Source: Datnioides undecimradiatus
Taxonomy: Eukaryota > Chordata > Actinopteri > Lobotiformes > Datnioididae
NCBI GenBank assembly: GCA_008933995.1
Contig: WARS01000013.1
Location: 3,030,721-3,094,720, forward strand
Length of the DNA: 64,000 bases
Direction: 5' to 3'
The notes under the pieces were generated by a model, which was not told the DNA's origin, ran no database searches, and saw nothing but the letters and a program-made list of their open reading frames with translations. Shown here piece by piece: positions 13,266-25,304 of this stretch (positions are counted from its first letter, which is position 1; the number at the start of each line of letters is the position of its first letter). A program made the position numbers and the translations under genes.

Positions 13266-16200
13266 CTTCTCCCAGAACCTGAGATGCTGAGGAACACAAC
13301 AAACAACAGTAATTGGAAATAAACTACCTTGCCCATGGCCATTGTAATGGATAAACTCATCAGTGCAAGGTTGTCACTTGGACTGGTTAGCAAGATCGAT
13401 TCATTGTTGTTTTTGGCCTTTTTTATTGGATTTGCTGTCAGTATCCTGTATACAGAATTTCACCAGCAAGTTTGCTCAGACATTAATCTCTAAAGTCTGT
13501 GTGATCCCTCATGACACGATAGCGTGACAGTGTTTTGAAAAATACACAACAGCTCAACAGTAGTTTTCAAATGATGCTCCGAAAGAGGCCCCATGTGGTT
13601 AATATATGTTCAGCGTGATGAGGAATGATGTTCAAGGGGAACCTGAACAGCTTGTGTCGTTGCCGTGTGTACGAATGTGTAAGACAGAGAACGAGAAGAA
13701 GAGAGATGGATAACTGCTGAGTGAGTTGTCGCAAGGCCTTGTTTGGACGTGCGTGTGAGACACAGATAGAAGAGGAGAGTGTGCAGAAGAGAAAGAAAGA
13801 GAGACGGGGGAGATATATGTAGAGGGAAATCACAGAGAGTGAAGGAAGAAGCAGGCACACAGCCCAGAGACGGTCCAGCACTGAGGCATATGGCAGTGAT
13901 GGAGATAATACCCAGCAGTGGGCTACCACACAGCCAGTATACTGTGGCTGGAGGCGTGCGGGCCAGTCAGCTCCGGGCTGCCATGAATGGAGCCATTGGA
14001 CTTTATGTGTTGTTTATGTGGACGTTTCTCAGCGTTAGTGGCACGACAAAACAGTGGGACTATAGTAAATCTGGCAAAGCAGAAAGTGGGGGATAAAAGA
14101 CCCTAATGGTGGCCGGGCTTAATGCAACATCTCTTTCTGAGACATGATCGCAGATTTTGAAAGCGGTGGTAGCAAACCTGTTTTAAAGTAGATTTGGATC
14201 CAGTTAAGTTTGCACAGACAGCATCCCTACATTCTTGCACATCTCTGATATGTCACAGCTTAGTTTCCTGAATGCATTGTGCTCTCACACAGACAGGCAA
14301 TGTTCCTTACGTTTGACAGACAGGGGAAACCCTCCTCCAGTGGGGGAGTTGTTGTTATACACATAAACTGTGTGTGCACCAGGAAGATCCATTATGGGGC
14401 GACAGTATTAGTAACTAAGTAACTTCTAACACCGTTTGACAAAGACCTTCCCTGCACTCAGGTTTATCTACACAACCTCATTTACAATCAAAATCCCAAA
14501 CCTTGTAGAGTTAAATAAAGACCATTAAAACTATTATAGACCATAATACTGCTGGTACCATCAAGTTAAATGTTGTCGAGGACTCTAAATGTGAGTGTAA
14601 ATACTCAATGTTTTACATAAATGTGTTGATTTTCAATGTGAGAAAGAATAAATCCCCTTTGCAGGTGGTGTAGATGATGTAGGACCACGACTACCGGCAT
14701 GTGTTTTCAGGAAACACATCTGGGATAAGACATCAAGGCAAAGCTGATAACATGGAAGGCAGACAACTTGCTTGTGAAGCACGCTGTGATCAAACTGAGT
14801 CGCAGTAATCACCAGGGTGATTAGAGGATGGAACCTGTAATGTGATAATTACTGCGCTAGACTTTGACAGGTGTAAAAAGGAGGCAATAAATTGATACTC
14901 CGTGGTCACGCCCACGCACGCCTGTCACGGTAAGGCGACTTCTAGCCCACCTTCATCGTTCATTCTACTGCGTGGACTTTGGTGGCCTCAGGTAATTCTA
15001 TTACAGATCCACCCATGCTTCAACCTTAGGTCTAATCAGCCGGAATAACTCCAAACACGTGTGTGGGTGTGAGGGCCTTTAAGTCCAAATCTGCTGGTCT
15101 TCCCGGTGAGTCAATAAAGACCCTCCTTGGAGGTTTGCTTAAGCGGAGCCACTGGCATCCTGACATATTACTCCACAGCTAACAGAGTCTGGGGACAAGA
15201 GTGGTGGTTCACAATAACCCAGCAGTGGATTGTCGATAGACGTACTGCAGGCTAACAGGGAAATGACTTTATGTTTCAGAAGTGCAATTTCTTGTAGGGT
15301 GTTTTCTTTTTCCAACTCTTGGAACTACAGATATCTCCGGGCATGCTGTCATATAGTGTTAACCAGTGGTGGGATAAAAGCAGTAGTTTCTGGATACTGG
15401 TTGGCTCCAGTGGACATACCTGCAAATGATGCACGGATCTGAAAGTTGGATCATTGTCTGTGGTAATACTGACCTTTAAGACAGACAAATGTTGACATAC
15501 TGTGACCTAGTTAGTACACCGTCTTTGTCTTAAAGTTGTGTTATTGTAACAATGTAATGTATTTTGTACTGTTGTGTCTCATATTGAATATTTTACATAA
15601 TAGTACACAGATTTCAAACTGAAAGAGATAGGTATTGGTTTGGTCCTCTGTATTGGAAGTACCCTTCTTTTGGAATCAACATCAATTTCAGAGAGATAAC
15701 GAAGGGCTGCTGCACCTCATATTCAAATCAACTGAAGAGGAGGGATTGGGCAAGACGGATATAAATATGGAACTTAGCTCTGAGCGCTGCAGATTGAGAC
15801 AACAGTGTGTTTTAAGAGGTTTCTGCTCCTGTGAGAAATCCATCTGATCAAATGAAGAGGGTTTACAAAAAAACTTAATACTCCAAAGAAAAGAACTAGC
15901 TGCCTGACCTGATGATGAGTAAGTAATGAGTTGTACGGTAAATGGTGTTAGCCTTTCCATTGTTTCACAGTGGCCTAACAGTTTTACTCCTTATTTTTTA
16001 CTTAAAGGGATCAAACTTGCACAAATATAGAGGCATACAATTAAAAATAAATGAAAAACAACATTTGCATTGCTCTGAGAAAGGCTCTTACGGCAGATGA
16101 TCGCAACAGATGTTAACTACGAGCACCTCTCGTTGTTTATTCTCTCAGTGTAGCTGTTTTTTTTAACACATAGCATGTTAAGGCATCTGCCGTACACGTA

Positions 16201-16851
16201 TTCAGTTCACGCTGCACAGATAAGCAGGTACTTGCACACACACACAGATGCACACACCTTCTACTAAAAGAGACATTGTGGGACACCCACTAGCAGAGAT
16301 AAACAAACATCAGAACACAAACACAACAGGGGACACATCCAAATAAGATACAGTACATCGATACTCAAACATACACATAAACACACACACACACATGCAC
16401 ACACAGAGGAGATGTCCTTCACGTAGGACCTCAGCAGGTGGAACGCCCCCCCCGATGTCTGCCAACCAGTCGTTCTGCAGTGTCCTGTCTGGTCCCAGCC
16501 CATCTGATTTCCTCTGTCTGCCCCCTTGTCTGTCTTCCTGCTTTCTTGTCTGATTCCTTTCAACCCCTCTGTATCTCTGCCTCTCATTCTCCTCACCCCC
16601 CCACCCCTCTCTGCCTATGTCTAAATCTGTCTTTGCGCCTGTCTGTTTGCTCTCCTCCAAACCCCTCTGCACATTGTCAATGTTTGGGGTCCCAGTGTTT
16701 TACTGTATCTGACAGCTGCTGCGATGCCAGCCCTCTGACACAGCTTATCAACACTGCAAGATATTAACAGAAATAAGTGAGAAGATTAACTTCATTGTTA
16801 GAAAAGGTGACCCTAATGAAGAAGAAAACAATTTTCCATTGGACAACAGAT

Positions 16852-16870
16852 TGTGTGTGTGCGTCTGTAT

Positions 16871-16938
<68 letters not shown>
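16852..16938. repeat. Long interrupted (TG)n microsatellite
   Basis: Eighty-seven bases of TG/GT with a few C/A interruptions (GCGTCTGTATGTGTCTG, then a long pure run, a CTG, and another run). Confidence 0.95.
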
Positions 16939-18099
16939 CATCCTTGCTCTCCATCTCTCTTCCCTTTCTGTCTGCCTCCCATCTCTGCAGTCATTAGTTG
17001 TTTCTTTCCCAGCCCATCTAACCTTACTCTCCCGTTTCTCTGTCTACCCTCCTGCTTCCCCGGCTAGCTGTCATTTCTGTCCGTCCGTCAGTCCGCTTCC
17101 TGTCTGTACGTCTGTCAGCTCACATTCTGTTCCCGGCTGTTCATGAGGCCATTAGTCCTTCGACATGTTTTCTTGTTCAGACGTCATCTGCCTCATCATC
17201 AGACCTAAAAGCTCCTGCGGTACACTAGTACACACAGACACAGGAGAGTCGCGGGAAAGGCTTTGAGACTACTGTGAAGGGATCCTGGTGGCTTGATTGG
17301 TGCTTATTAATTCGTCTACAGATCTAAACACATATTCAGTTACTATTGTTATCAATGCTATGAAACCCAGATCGTCTGACTGTTGGCTGGCTGATGAAAC
17401 GTACAGAGCAAGAAACTGCTCCGCGCCTCACAAACACAAACTGATAGCAAAGACAGAGTCGTAGCGGATGCCACAGAGGAGCCAAAACAAACAGAATTTT
17501 GAAAATGATAACACCGGTCATAGTTTTTGAGGAGTAATAATGCGCCGATTGAAAATGACAAATACAGTGTTGCTTCTGACTTCTCGTGAAAATCAACCGG
17601 CGATCAATATCGTTGATGAATACGCCGTTGCTCTGGACAGCTGGCATGCGGCGAGCAGACACAGATTTCGCTGTATTGACGAGCCCGTCTTAAATGGGCG
17701 CACGTGCGCAGTGGGCCTGATGGGAGAGAAATGTTTCATCTCAAAGACAGCTAATCAGAGAAGGTTTCGCGTCTCTATGTGTTACTTTAGTGTTTGTGAT
17801 TGCTTTCACAGCAGACAAGACACCCTCAAAGCCCTTGGAGAAAACAGCATTCTCAATCAGAGCCTGTTATTTTGGAGTTGCAGTGGAGCACTCGAGCCCT
17901 TTTGTGCTCCCTCGCACGAAGTTTTGCCATTTCTTCCCAATATTTACTGCTCTCCTGATGGTGAGAACAGTTGAGCGTGTTGGTCCTAACAATTTTAGGC
18001 CATATTGGCTAAAACTGGACACGCCCCTCTTCAACAATTGCAACATTTTACATTGCAACACTTAGAAAACAATTGAGAAACGTTAACCTTCCATCGAAC

Positions 18100-18340
18100 C
18101 TCACGACTCCCTCCTCTTCACCTTGTTTTTGTCATTCTCCTGTTTGTCAAGTTTCCCTTTTCTGCACCGCACTGTCTCGCCGCCGTCCCTCCTCTCCTCT
18201 GTTGTGTTGTCTTCCGTCCTGCCGTTGTCATTTCATTCCATCACCGCCTCCTTTCCTGTCCACCTAATCTCATCTACCTTCTCCCTCTTTCCTTTCATTC
18301 CATCTCTCCCACTCTGCTGTCTTTCACCTCCATTTTTCTG
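18100..18340. repeat. Pyrimidine-rich tract
   Basis: On the plus strand this stretch is mostly C and T (TCTCCTGTTTGTC, CGCCGTCCCTCCTCTCCTCT, CTCCCTCTTTCC). Any open frames across it are compositional, rich in Ser, Leu, Pro and Phe. Confidence 0.7.
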
Positions 18341-20314
18341 TGACAGTGAATGAGAGAAGGGGGTCAGCTTGTGGATGCTGGTGTCAGTAAAATCTTATCG
18401 GCTCAGCGCAGCTTTGGAAACACAAGTCGCAGCAGAGCACCTGAAATATTCCCTCTCCACCTCGCTCGAGACTGCGTCTGCCAAGCACACATGTGAGAAA
18501 GGTGAAAGACCAGCTCAGAGCTTCGCCTCTTTCTGTCGTATCGCTTGATAATTTTGACATGTATAAAAATTATTGTGTTCAAATGTTCACACATTCAACT
18601 TCTGCAAAAGGTTCAGGGGCACTTCCAAAAGAGATACAACAGTGAAGTACGATAAATGTGAGTATAAAGTATGATAATGTGAAGATGCACTGCCAGGCTT
18701 TTCCAACCTATTCTGGTACAGATTTTGGACAATATCTGCGATACTGCTAAACGGCAACAACAAAAGAAGAGCAGGCTTCAGCTCTTCCAGTGTATATGGA
18801 AATGAGGCTTTCAGAGTTTCTCGCAGCAGTGGATCAAAGTAAACACCTTATGGGAAATCACTCACAATCTTCGACTAAAGAACCAAAGACCCTCTTTGCA
18901 ACAGGAAACAACAGTGCTCCTACTTTTCAGAAACACTGTTACAACTGATGATTACCTATAATGCTTAAAGGGCACTCACAAACACTCCATCTCTGCTGTG
19001 TGTGGGTGTGAGCATCATCTGACAAACAGACGGATAGCTTCAGTATAGCGACTCCCAACAACAGACATTTGAAGACTACAATTACTGCCTGTTGTGTTCC
19101 GCCATGCGTTTTCGCCTCTGCTGTACTTTTAACATCAGTGTTACCTGATTATTTTTAGACATTCAGTGGCCAAGACTCCAGGAACTATGTACATCCGATA
19201 TGAAGCCTGAATTCTTTCTAGCATCGACTCAGCATGGTGCAGGAAACGGCGCGTAGAGATTCTGTCCATGTTGCGATTGTATTCGCTGCAGATTTGTCAG
19301 CTGCACGTTTATGCAACGGGCTAAATTCAAGTAGGCCTGTTGTATGCCAAGAAATGATTTCCCACTCCATTGCACCACCTGTTGTTCTTCTGCAGCTGCA
19401 GCTCTGCACTCTGTGCCTTGAGATGCTGTGCTGCATGCTACTGTTGTAATGGGTTTTACACCATCATCTCTGCCTTTACACCTGTAGTTTAGGTGTGTAA
19501 GGTCCAGACAAAGAAACGTATGGACTTCATAAATGCCTCATAAGTCGCCCTGCTCATAACGGGTAGCAGATAGCAGCAGCTGCTTGCTTGTTACAAGGCC
19601 ATGCTGCATTCAGGAACAGCATCTTGATCGCACCTTTTGTGTGTATACACTGGAACACCTACTAAATGTGACCACTGCGTATACATTATTCATTTTTTAA
19701 ACGTGGAAATTCTTTTTTTTTTTTCTTGTCCACCTGTTCGGGAAGGTCAGGGGTCACAAAAGGCATCTCTGGAGCTCTAAAGGGCTCCTTGTTTACAGAG
19801 GACACACGAGGACACATGCTTCTCATCAGAAGAGCTCCATGTCACAGCTAGACAACACAGTCGACTGTTAAGATTTCTATTAAAAATGAACGAGCTCTCT
19901 CTGTAGATGTGGTTGACAGTTCCAGTGCCACAGCTCCTTCGAGAGCGGAGCTGAATGGGTTCAAATGGTCCCACTGTCGCTCCGGTCCCACTGTTGGGAC
20001 AGTGATACATTGTAATGGTCATATTTTCTAGCCATTACCCTTTCATCCTGTCTGTCCTCTCGTAGGACATTCTTTATCAAAATACTCCCTTGTTCTCTAT
20101 CTCTCTTTAAACATTCCCGCTGCCTCTCTAAAGCTTTCCAGCTTCCTTCTCTCCACACTTTTGAACATCTCTCCAGAGACATGCAACAGAATGTAATGGA
20201 ATTTTTTTTCTATCGTCAATCTACAGAGGGGTGATGCATGGCTCCAATTTCCCCTGCCACCTGAGCGGCTGTATCAGTGTTGGGTCCAGCGATGGTGCAG
20301 GATGGCCTTAAGAC

Positions 20315-20427
20315 CCGAGAGAGGGAGAGAGAGAAATGGGGAAGGAAGAAGAAGAGGTACAGAGGAGAGGTAGAGCATTTGAGCAGGAGAGAGATGGAGA
20401 GAGAAGAAAAGAAGGAAGGGAGGTAAA
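20315..20427. repeat. Purine-rich tract
   Basis: Mostly A and G on the plus strand (GAGAGAGGGAGAGAGAGAAA, GAAGGAAGAAGAAGAGG, GGAGAGAGATGGAGAGAG). Such strand-asymmetric tracts can form triplex DNA. Confidence 0.8.
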
Positions 20428-21294
20428 GGCAGACAAACACAGAAGCAGGTCGAGACCATTTTTTCTCATCAAAGCGTAACCAACAAATGTTGCCTATTAC
20501 CAGCCCTGCTGAGCCAGTGGCACATTGAGTTTATACCGCTCACTGCTCCTCACACTTTGTTTTCCTCCAGCTTTGCAATCACCTCTCTCTCCCACCAAAA
20601 AACGACTTGTTCTTTCCAGCAGGCTTGAAAAAAAAAAAATAAATAATGGAGCAGTTGCAGGTGAGTCAGGATCAACGCCAAATTGGACACAGAGCCCAAC
20701 AATAAGAAAACAACTGTTTAAAGAGCAAAGAGAGTAAGAGAGCGAGCGAGGAGTGAAAGATCAGCCACCTGTGGGTTACTGTTCCCTCTTTACTAACTGT
20801 GAGACCCTTTATTAGCCTGTCAGTATGACTGATTGACCAGCCCCGCTGAGGAGCTCATACCACTCTGTACCGCATACAACAGTCAACGCCGCGCAGGGCG
20901 CTGAAGAGTCGAGGTGGCGCTCGCTAGGAATGGTCATAAACAAGTGAGTCACTTCTGAAGGGCATACTGTGACAGAGGCAATGTTTCCAGATTGTTTATC
21001 TCTTTATCTTCTTTCCCCCCTCCTCGCCTCTCCCCCGTCGGCCATATCTGGTGAAGTTTGTTTCAACATCTAGGTTTGGCCGTCGGGTCACCGCAGCAGG
21101 CTTCAAAAGAGCAAGTTCTTCACAGAGAAAAACAGCCTGTGCGGGGCAACATCTGAAGGCTATTAATGACACAAAGACGGATAGAGGTTCAGAAGAAAGC
21201 TAAACAGGAAGGTTTTGTTTGCGGTCGGGTTGAAGAGAGACAGAGAAGGTGTAGGTTTTGTTTTTTTTTCATGAACAGAAAGTGCCTGAGGAAG

Positions 21295-21321
<27 letters not shown>
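21295..21321. repeat. (AC)13 microsatellite
   Basis: Twenty-seven bases of alternating AC within purine-rich flanks. Confidence 0.95.
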
Positions 21322-21325
<4 letters not shown>

Positions 21326-22265
21326 GAGGAAAGAAAGAGAGGGTCTGTAAGGAGACTAGGGGTAACAAGCCTAAGGAAAACAAGGTGGAAATTATTCATG
21401 AATTATACTGACACAAACTTAACTGGGACATTCAGGATTTCAAATAACCAATCCATTATGTATGGGGTTGTTGGAAAGACACCTCCCAGGATGGTGAAGG
21501 CGCCTCTACGCACAGAGCACAAATTGAAATGAAACTCCCCGCAGTAAAACATAGTGGACCATTGTTTCCTCGCTTTGGTGCATCTATCAAACACCAGGCA
21601 ACATCCTCTGTTCTCTGCTAGAAAGGGTCTACAATTTCATTTGGTAGGAAGACGTCCTTCTTCATTTTCCAAGCATCAATTTATTATACTGGAGGTTAAG
21701 TGAGGTAGTCTGTCTGCCTATTGCCAGACTTTCAAGGGGAAAGTAAAATGGACACGTTACACTGATAACTTTGTCTGAGCAGTTGGGTCGTACGCCAGAA
21801 AAATAAAGCAGGCAGCATTTTCTCTTAGACCATTTCTTCAAATATATTAGGTTTTTCTTGATTTCCTTCTCATCTGATGTCTCTTGTCCTGGTTAACGTT
21901 CCCCTTCAGGCCGGAGAACACTTTGCATGTCTTATGCATGCTAACAAGAGCAGGGAAGAAGATTATAAAAAGTGTATCCCTTTCATTTCCCTCGCCGTCT
22001 GGAAGGTCTCACAGACCGAGAACAATGACAATATTTGTATGTCGTGGCTGAAGATATGAGGTCCTTTGACCTAAATATGTAGGTGGTAATTACATTAAAC
22101 AGCTCTTGTGAAATTTTGGACTTATAGACTGATCACAGCTGAACCTTCTGGACTAAATAAAGCACGCATTTTCCCCCCAAGTCACTCCTTGCAGGAATTG
22201 CAGGAGAAATCTGATCTGGGACTGTAGTCGCTGCTGATTTCTAGCCTATGTTATCTGGTATTGTG

Positions 22266-22270
22266 AGCGG
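22266..22270. repeat. Left target-site duplication (AGCGG) of the solo LTR
   Basis: AGCGG stands immediately before the LTR's TGTCACAC start and is repeated exactly after its TGACA end. Confidence 0.85.
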
Positions 22271-22961
22271 TGTCACACCGTGGTGAGGTTTGTCTGGTCT
22301 TGGTTTTTGTCTTGTCATTTCCTGTTTTATTTTGAAAAGTAACTCTCCTCTCGTTTCAGGTCACTTGCCCTTCCTCATGTGCCACCTGTCTGATTGTCTT
22401 CCCTGATTCCTGATTGTGTCCACCTGTGCCCCATTATCCTCATGTGTCAAATAGTCTGCGTCTCCCTTTGTCCTGTGCCAGAGTGTTTCGTCCGTCGATC
22501 ACCCCAGCCTCTTTCTATAGTCAAGTCAAGTCAAGTCATCCTGTGCAAGAGTCTTTGTTGAGTTTTTGATGCCTCCTAGTGAGAGAATTTTCTGTTGTAA
22601 TTTTCATAGTCTGTATTCCTACCCTCAGAGAGAGAGATTTTGTGTTGAGTTTTGAGTGAGTTCCCAGCGTAAGCCTAGATAGATTTATCCTCCTTGTGAG
22701 TGATTTTGATTTCTAGTTATCTTAGTGAAAGAGTAGAGTTTTGATTTATTAGGGAATCTTTTCTGTTTATAGGATTTGAGTAGTGTAGGTTTTGTCCTCC
22801 GAACGGAGAGTTTTTTGTTGCTGTTTTGATTTCTTTAATAGAAGTTAATTTTCATAGCCGTGTTATTTTGCGAGCGAGAGTCTGCCCCTGCCAGAATAAA
22901 AGCCTGTCAAAGAAACCCTTCTCTACTGCGTCTGAGTCCTGTCCATTGTCTCGGCCTGACA
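22271..22961 (+). mobile_element. Solo LTR of an LTR retrotransposon (probably Ty3/Gypsy-like)
   Basis: This 691-bp block begins TGTCACACC and ends GGCCTGACA, giving the TG...CA termini of an LTR with a perfect 5-bp inverted end (TGTCA/TGACA). It is flanked by a perfect 5-bp direct duplication, AGCGG, at 22266-22270 and 22962-22966, as an integrase makes. An AATAAA at 22895-22900, about 60 bp before the end, is placed as a polyadenylation signal between R and U5, which fixes the plus orientation. No primer-binding site, polypurine tract, gag or pol is adjacent, so only one LTR remains, presumably after LTR-LTR recombination. The opening is GT-rich with TGTCATTTCCTG, and the end carries CTGCGTCTGAGTCCTG; both resemble teleost Gypsy LTRs from memory. 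The family assignment is inference. A short (TCAAG)n array lies inside at about 22502-22520. Confidence 0.85.
22895..22900 (+). promoter_or_regulatory. Polyadenylation signal AATAAA inside the solo LTR
   Basis: The sequence CCAGAATAAAAGCCTG lies about 60 bp before the LTR end, the usual place for the signal that ends the R region. It supports the plus orientation of the LTR. Confidence 0.6.
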
Positions 22962-22966
22962 AGCGG
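22962..22966. repeat. Right target-site duplication (AGCGG) of the solo LTR
   Basis: AGCGG follows the LTR's last bases TGACA and is identical to 22266-22270. Five-base duplications are usual for Gypsy-type integrases. Confidence 0.85.
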
Positions 22967-23069
22967 GTTAACAGATCCAATCTTAAAACCTCCCCAAGTC
23001 ACATAATCATGCACTGTTACTTATAAAAACCAACCAAACAACAACAAAACAAGATTTATGCAGTTGATA

Positions 23070-23195
23070 CCACGCGCTACCTTGGTCCTACCGCACTTAA
23101 ATTACTTTTTAGCACTAGTCCACGTTGCTTTTCCTATCCCAATCTTTGCTTGTGTAGTACGTCGCTTTGGATAAGCGTCTGCCAAATGACGTTGT
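23070..23195 (+). mobile_element. 3' tail of a teleost LINE/SINE-type retroposon
   Basis: The end of this block, GTCGCTTTGGATAAGCGTCT followed by GCCAAATGAC (23161-23190), is a near-exact copy of the tail shared by many fish LINEs and the SINEs they mobilise. The preceding 90 bases (CGCACTTAAATTAC... with a TTGTGTAGTAC approach) also fit such a 3' end. No reverse transcriptase remains; the copy is 5'-truncated, as is normal for this class. The left limit is approximate. It sits about 0.1 kb right of the solo LTR. Confidence 0.6.
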
Positions 23196-24261
23196 AGAGT
23201 CGTAGGAGTCGCGGATTCATCAGAACTGCCCCAGTAATTTCAAACATCTGATATTTGGATTTAAAATCTGGATGTTTACATCTCTCCTTCCTGAGTGGGA
23301 CAACTGCGAGACATGCATGTGTCCATGGAAATACGTTTACACAGAGGTGAATAAGAATTTCGTACTGATACAGCCTAGCCTTATAGTGAGTGTTAGCGAG
23401 CTCACCCCCAGTCCAGCAAACAACCCATGCTGACCCCATCTCCCCAACAAAGTCTTTTCCTCCAGACTCATTTAGCCCTCTGAGTTATCTCACAGCAAAA
23501 TATTGAAACAGCAAGCTGTTGTACCTCAGTTTCCCTGTGAGATCGCATGAGGCGGTACATTCGACGCTCACTCTGACATGATAATCTTAATATCCTGAAG
23601 TCGGCGATGTGAGACTTTTTTCAAATCTTGTAGCATGCGCCTGTTTGAGATTAGAGAGAGGAAAATCTGTAAAGATTCTCCTGATGTCTGAGTTGCAGCC
23701 ATATTCGCTTAAGATGGTAAAACTCCTGCAGTCTGAGTCAGTCTATCTCAACAGGTAATCTGGGCCCTTCACTCTTCCTATGTAGCACAGTACAGTGAAG
23801 GCTGTGAAACTGTTCTTTCTATATATATTTAGCTTATCCTGATCAGCGACTTGTTTATGAAAGTTGGCTTCATCATCAAGGAAAATATAATTGTTGTAAC
23901 TGTAATATTCAGTCAGTATTCAGTCAAGTTGGTTTATTTGCTTGCTTTATTTTTCAGTTTCTTAAAGAAATAAATGGTCATCATCAACAAATGCAGTTTG
24001 AAAACATGAAGACTGTGATATTTGGACATGTGACCCATATGAAGCACTTAACACACATGACTATTAATGTAACTACAACAAAAACATATTTGCTCCTTAC
24101 AAAAAACATGTTTGTCCATAACCGTGGTGATGGCACTTCGGTGTGCGGTTGTTTATTATGATCTCAACAAAATATGTTTGGTTTTTTTTTTTCATCACTG
24201 CTTTCAAAATCGACCCATACAAGCATCATCTGATTTGATGGCCCTGTCGAGAGAACAACAC

Positions 24262-24312
24262 AGTTCCAGGTTTGGTTAAGTTCAGGCAACAATCTCTGCA
24301 GTGATTTGCATT
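24262..24312 (+). repeat. Possible short fragment of the same 'GGTTAGGTTTAGGCAA' repeat
   Basis: CCAGGTTTGGTTAAGTTCAG followed by GCAACAATC resembles the core of the repeat seen inverted at 13146-13265. It is too short to be sure. Confidence 0.25.
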
Positions 24313-25269
24313 AAATGATCAGGTAGCGGGCTGCTAAGGGCCGACGTCTAGGAACAAGAATGTAAACCAACAACGACAACCCTAAAAAAAGGCAAATTAA
24401 AAAATGACTGTGACCTTTCCCCGGGCCCGCAGTTCCACTTAGCAGCGCCAACATCATTCCTCATCATGCCATGTTTACCGTTGTGCATTAAACATCCTCT
24501 GTGATATATTTTTCGCCGCTTCAACCGTGTCACGCTACTTCCTTCCTTGCACAACAGTCAAGGCCACAAGAAAATTGCACATCAGTAAAACATGCAGGCA
24601 GACGAGGTGATCTATAAACATACAGGGAGCTAAACACCGATCTCTTTTAATTAGAAATAGATTTGATTTGCAAATTAAACCGACAAAATGCACTGGACTT
24701 TATTAGAGTACGGGAGAAGGTCCTTCAAATGTCAGAGAGGCTTGAGACACAGCTGTAGGCAGGAATCAAATCATAAGAGTAAAGATGCTTCGGATAGTTC
24801 TACAAAGCAGATGAGAGATTTGATGAGTGACCGTGCATTTGGATCGTAATTACTCTCCAGATAGCTCTTCAGGAGATTTGGACTCCTGTCTGGACTACAG
24901 ACCACTGGTTGACGGGCAGATACCCTGGCAAAACAGAACATACATACATTTCCCCCGTTCTATCCCATTTGGTTGTTCTACTCACCCATGCAGAGCAGAA
25001 GATGGAGACAAAAAAGATAATATAATATATTCTGTTCCTTCAGCCTTTCCTCTCTTCTGTATTGTAACATCTGTCCACATCTCAGTTAAAGAAATAAAGG
25101 GGGACCTGCTGGAAACCACCCACCTCTTGCATATTTTATCCAAGTGAGCCTACTTGCTCTGTCCAGGTGTTGTTTATTCATGCCCCCTTCAGTCTGGCTT
25201 AGAGAGGCAAGGGCTCATTTACATGGAAATATCAAAATCTACCATGCTAGAGAGCTCACATGCATTTAT

Positions 25270-25272
<3 letters not shown>

Positions 25273-25301
<29 letters not shown>
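25273..25301. repeat. (CA)14 microsatellite
   Basis: Twenty-nine bases of alternating CA. Confidence 0.95.

Positions 25302-25304
<3 letters not shown>

Larger units (their letters stand above)
13266..22265. other. Gene-free stretch with many low-complexity tracts
   Basis: It contains purine-rich DNA near 13675-13860, CA/TG arrays at 16.4 and 16.9 kb, pyrimidine-rich DNA at 16.5-16.7 and 18.1-18.3 kb, and purine-rich DNA at 20.3 kb. A 144-codon ATG frame at 17540-17974 (plus) is unlike any protein I know and lacks splice or domain support. Confidence 0.5.

Noticed and set aside
16264-17146. Several overlapping open frames of about 100 codons on both strands
   Set aside because: All pass through the TG/CA microsatellite, which is open in several frames and gives Val-Cys or His-Thr runs.
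17540-17974. 144-codon plus-strand frame with an ATG start
   Set aside because: No domain, no repeat match I could name, no splice context. It was left out as a gene.
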